A DNA stretch of 64,000 nt. It comes from Sphingomonas hengshuiensis (GTDB lineage: Bacteria > Pseudomonadota > Alphaproteobacteria > Sphingomonadales > Sphingomonadaceae). The notes beneath the pieces were generated by a model. It was not told where the DNA came from and searched no databases. It was given only the letters and a program-made list of their open reading frames with translations. How positions within the stretch are numbered: the first letter of the stretch is position 1; every line of letters starts with the position of its first letter. Below are positions 62,159 to 64,000 of this stretch, in pieces. Both the position numbers and the translations under genes were made by a program. Location: contig NZ_CP010836.1 of NCBI RefSeq assembly GCF_000935025.1, positions 4,402,001-4,466,000 of the forward strand, given 5' to 3'.

Positions 62159-63064
62159 TTGGCCACGCTTGGAATGTCCCCAGCCGAGAAGGAAGCCGTC
62201 GACGCCTTCCGTCGCGACGTCGTCGAACCGTCGATGACCAGCCTGGTGATGATCGATTTCTGGGCCGAATGGTGCGGTCCGTGCAAGGCGCTGACGCCGG
62301 TGCTCGAAAAGGTCGCCGCCGATTATGCGACCAAGGGCGTCAAGCTGGCCAAGGTCGATGTCGACGCCAACCAGTTCATCGCCGCGCAGTTCCAGGTGCG
62401 CTCGATCCCCACGGTCTATGCGATGTTCCAGGGCCAGCTGGTCGCCGACCTGTCGACCGCACGCACCGAGACCCAGCTGCGCACGATGCTCGACCAGATC
62501 CTGCGCCAATTGCCGGTGGCGGGCGAGGAAGCCTCTGCCGAAGCCGAGCTCGAGCCGCTGATCGCGATGGGCGAGCAGGTGCTCCACGACGGCGACCCCG
62601 CGCGGGCGCTGTCGGTGTTCGAACAGCTTGCCGAAATGGCGCCCGAGCATGCGGCGGTGATCGCCGGGCGCGCGCGCGCGCTGATCGCGCTGGGCCGGAT
62701 CGAAGAGGCGGAGGCCGCGTTGGCGACGCTGCCCGACGACGCCAAGGGGCCCGAAATTGCGAGCGCCCGCGCCGCAATCGCGCTGGCGAAGGAAGCGCAG
62801 CCGGTCGAGGACCTGTCAGGGCTCGCCGCCGAGGCCGCCGCGACGGGGGCGATGGAGGCGCGCTACGAGCTGGCGGGCGGGCAGATGGCCGCGGGCGACC
62901 GCGATGCCGCCGCCGCGACGTTGCTCGCGATGATCGCCGAGGATCGCGCCTGGAACGAAGGCGCCGCGCGCCAGCGGCTGCTGACCTTGTTCGAGGCGGT
63001 CGGGCTCGAGGACCCCTGGGTATCGGCGCAGCGGCGCAAGCTCTCGGCGATCCTGTTCGGATGA
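62159..63064 (+). CDS. Thioredoxin-TPR protein, YbbN/CnoX-like
   Basis: A thioredoxin fold fused to tetratricopeptide-like helices, as in the co-chaperone CnoX (YbbN). The 301 residues hold WAEWCGPCK with redox Cys39 and Cys42, a cis-Pro in RSIPTVYAMFQG, then about 180 residues of helical repeats (ARALSVFEQLAEMAPEHAAV, ARALIALGRIEEAEAAL). TTG at 62159 is chosen because GAAGGAG lies eight bases upstream. It overlaps the Lon-N gene by four bases. Confidence 0.9.
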   Translation: MATLGMSPAEKEAVDAFRRDVVEPSMTSLVMIDFWAEWCGPCKALTPVLEKVAADYATKGVKLAKVDVDANQFIAAQFQVRSIPTVYAMFQGQLVADLSTARTETQLRTMLDQILRQLPVAGEEASAEAELEPLIAMGEQVLHDGDPARALSVFEQLAEMAPEHAAVIAGRARALIALGRIEEAEAALATLPDDAKGPEIASARAAIALAKEAQPVEDLSGLAAEAAATGAMEARYELAGGQMAAGDRDAAAATLLAMIAEDRAWNEGAARQRLLTLFEAVGLEDPWVSAQRRKLSAILFG

Positions 63065-63672
63065 CGATCACGCGGCTGTCGGTCTTCCCGCTCGGCGGGG
63101 CGCTGCTCTTTCCACGGATGCACCTGCCGCTGCATATCTTCGAGCCGCGCTATCGGGCGCTGGTATCCGACGCGCTGGCCCGCGACCGGCGAATCGGGAT
63201 GGTCCAGCCGCGCGATGCCGCCAATCCGCCCGCGCTGTTCGAAGTCGGCTGTGTCGGGCGGATCGCCGATGTCGAGGCGCTGCCCGATGGGCGGTTCAAC
63301 GTCGTGCTCGAGGGGCTGGCGCGCTTCACGATCCTGCGCGAGCTCGACGTCGCGACGCCGTTCCGCCAGGTCGAGGCCGAGCTGGAGCCCGCAGACGAGG
63401 CCGCGCCGCTCGCGCTGGGCGAGCGCGCGTCGCTGGAGATGGAGGCGCGGCGCTTTGCCGATGTGCAGGGCTATGCCGTCGATTGGGAAGCAGTGACGCA
63501 GCTCGACGACGAATCGCTGGTCAACGGCATCGCCCAGATCGCGCCGTTCGACGTGGCATCCAAACAGGCGCTGCTGGAGGCGCCGACACTGGCCGACCGC
63601 GCCGGGCTGATCGTCCAGCTCATGCAGTTTTTCGGCCGCCACGACGGCGATGACGCGGCGACGCTGCAATGA
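63061..63672 (+). CDS. Lon N-terminal substrate-binding domain protein
   Basis: A stand-alone copy of the substrate-binding domain of Lon, without the ATPase or protease. The 203 residues start [30 protein letters not shown] and contain [27 protein letters not shown] and [15 protein letters not shown]. The role is unknown; it may be an adaptor. ATG at 63061 overlaps the upstream thioredoxin gene, and the next gene overlaps this stop. Confidence 0.9.
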   Translation: MTITRLSVFPLGGALLFPRMHLPLHIFEPRYRALVSDALARDRRIGMVQPRDAANPPALFEVGCVGRIADVEALPDGRFNVVLEGLARFTILRELDVATPFRQVEAELEPADEAAPLALGERASLEMEARRFADVQGYAVDWEAVTQLDDESLVNGIAQIAPFDVASKQALLEAPTLADRAGLIVQLMQFFGRHDGDDAATLQ

Positions 63673-63842
63673 TCGAGCCGTGGCTGCTGGAGAAGCTGGT
63701 GTGCCCGGTGACGCGGACGCCGTTGCGCTATGACGCGCCGGCGGACGAGCTGGTGTCGGACGAAGCGGGGATTGCGTACCCGGTGCGCGACGGCGTGCCG
63801 GTGCTGCTGGTGGAGGCGGGGCGGCGGGTGGACGTTAATTGA
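63669..63842 (+). CDS. Trm112-family protein
   Basis: Small Trm112 homologs support tRNA or protein methyltransferases. The 57 residues read [20 protein letters not shown] then [19 protein letters not shown], the family pattern. Only one Cys of the usual zinc pair remains. ATG at 63669 overlaps the Lon-N stop; the stop is TGA at 63840-63842. It is the third gene of the thioredoxin operon. Confidence 0.87.
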   Translation: MIEPWLLEKLVCPVTRTPLRYDAPADELVSDEAGIAYPVRDGVPVLLVEAGRRVDVN

Positions 63843-63851
63843 GGGCCGTCA

Positions 63852-63933
63852 CCCTGAACTCGTTTCAGGGTCCAAGGCGCCACAGGGGAGTGCAGGGCGT
63901 GTTGCGCGATGGATGCTGAACCAAGTTCAGCAT
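63852..63933. repeat. Composite REP pair after the thioredoxin operon
   Basis: CCCTGAA-CTCGT-TTCAGGG (63852-63870) and ATGCTGAA-CCAAG-TTCAGCAT (63913-63933) are two short hairpins flanked by GTCA and TGAC, and TCCA and TGGA, as expected of paired REP units. It is a different unit from the one at 25391 and 29632. Confidence 0.75.
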
Positions 63934-63958
63934 GACGGAATAGGGGTGGTAGCCCCCC

Positions 63959-64000
63959 TTACGCCCGCTCCCCCTGCAGCAATTTCGGCACGTCGCCGCT
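63959..64000 (-). CDS. C-terminal tail of a gene cut by the window, possibly a UbiH-type hydroxylase
   Basis: On the minus strand the frame reads SGDVPKLLQGERA and then a stop at 63961-63959. That tail resembles the end of UbiH/COQ6-like ubiquinone hydroxylases, which often end GDVPRLMRGE. Only 13 residues are visible, so identity is weak. The start lies outside the window. Confidence 0.35.
   Translation of the reverse strand, partial: SGDVPKLLQGERA

Overview
The window is chromosomal DNA from an alphaproteobacterium, most likely Sphingomonas or a close relative in Sphingomonadales. It is G+C rich (roughly two thirds by eye). The gene content and order fit that group: ppsR-oriC-hemE-hemJ-rho, mnmE-mnmG-rsmG-parA-parB, leuS-lptE-holA, a mic60-like gene after hemD, DUF3576 and DUF1674/SdhAF4 proteins, and sphingomonad-type REP elements. 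It is almost entirely core chromosome, with about 77 protein genes, one tRNA-Gly and no insertion sequence, phage or CRISPR array. The gene products were identified by reading translated motifs; no database search was run.

Positions 1-12 kb look like the replication origin domain. A 305-base gap between ppsR and hemE holds degenerate DnaA boxes, an AT-rich stretch and nine GANTC sites in 238 bases, and is the likely oriC. It is followed by hemE-hemJ, rho, a TerC membrane protein, and the mnmE-mnmG-rsmG-parA-parB segregation cluster. Four parS-like palindromes lie at 4.8, 7.6, 9.5 and 10.0 kb. From 11.8 to 16.3 kb the minus strand carries DUF3576 and then leuS-lptE-holA, the last three joined by ATGA overlaps.

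Positions 16-32 kb are mixed housekeeping genes: a barrel-like secreted protein, a ThiE-like protein, the PLP homeostasis protein with a HAD phosphatase, xth-ribA-exonuclease, lolA, a TetR regulator divergent from a DUF4188 gene with repeated operators, an orphan barstar, a HerA-like ATPase divergent from recQ, and a sterol desaturase/GMC oxidoreductase operon. Positions 32-39 kb hold glnK-amtB behind a clear sigma-54 promoter, a chromosomal ccdAB pair, tldD, and an ABC ATPase ending in a large inverted repeat.

Positions 39-64 kb hold nadB, a beta-lactamase-like serine hydrolase, polA, a flippase, purH, a heparinase-like gene with rpe and rsmB, tsaD-gpsA divergent from hemC-hemD-mic60-like, a CoA transferase, two tandem DUF2147 proteins, tRNA-Gly(GCC), and a thioredoxin-TPR/Lon-N/Trm112 operon.

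Heme synthesis genes occur at both ends (hemE-hemJ and hemC-hemD). Non-standard starts are common and are often coupled by 4-base overlaps (GTGA, TTGA, ATGA). The most useful unannotated signals are the oriC/GANTC cluster, the parS set, the sigma-54 promoter, the TetR double operator, and the ccdAB palindrome that overlaps a probably leaderless start.
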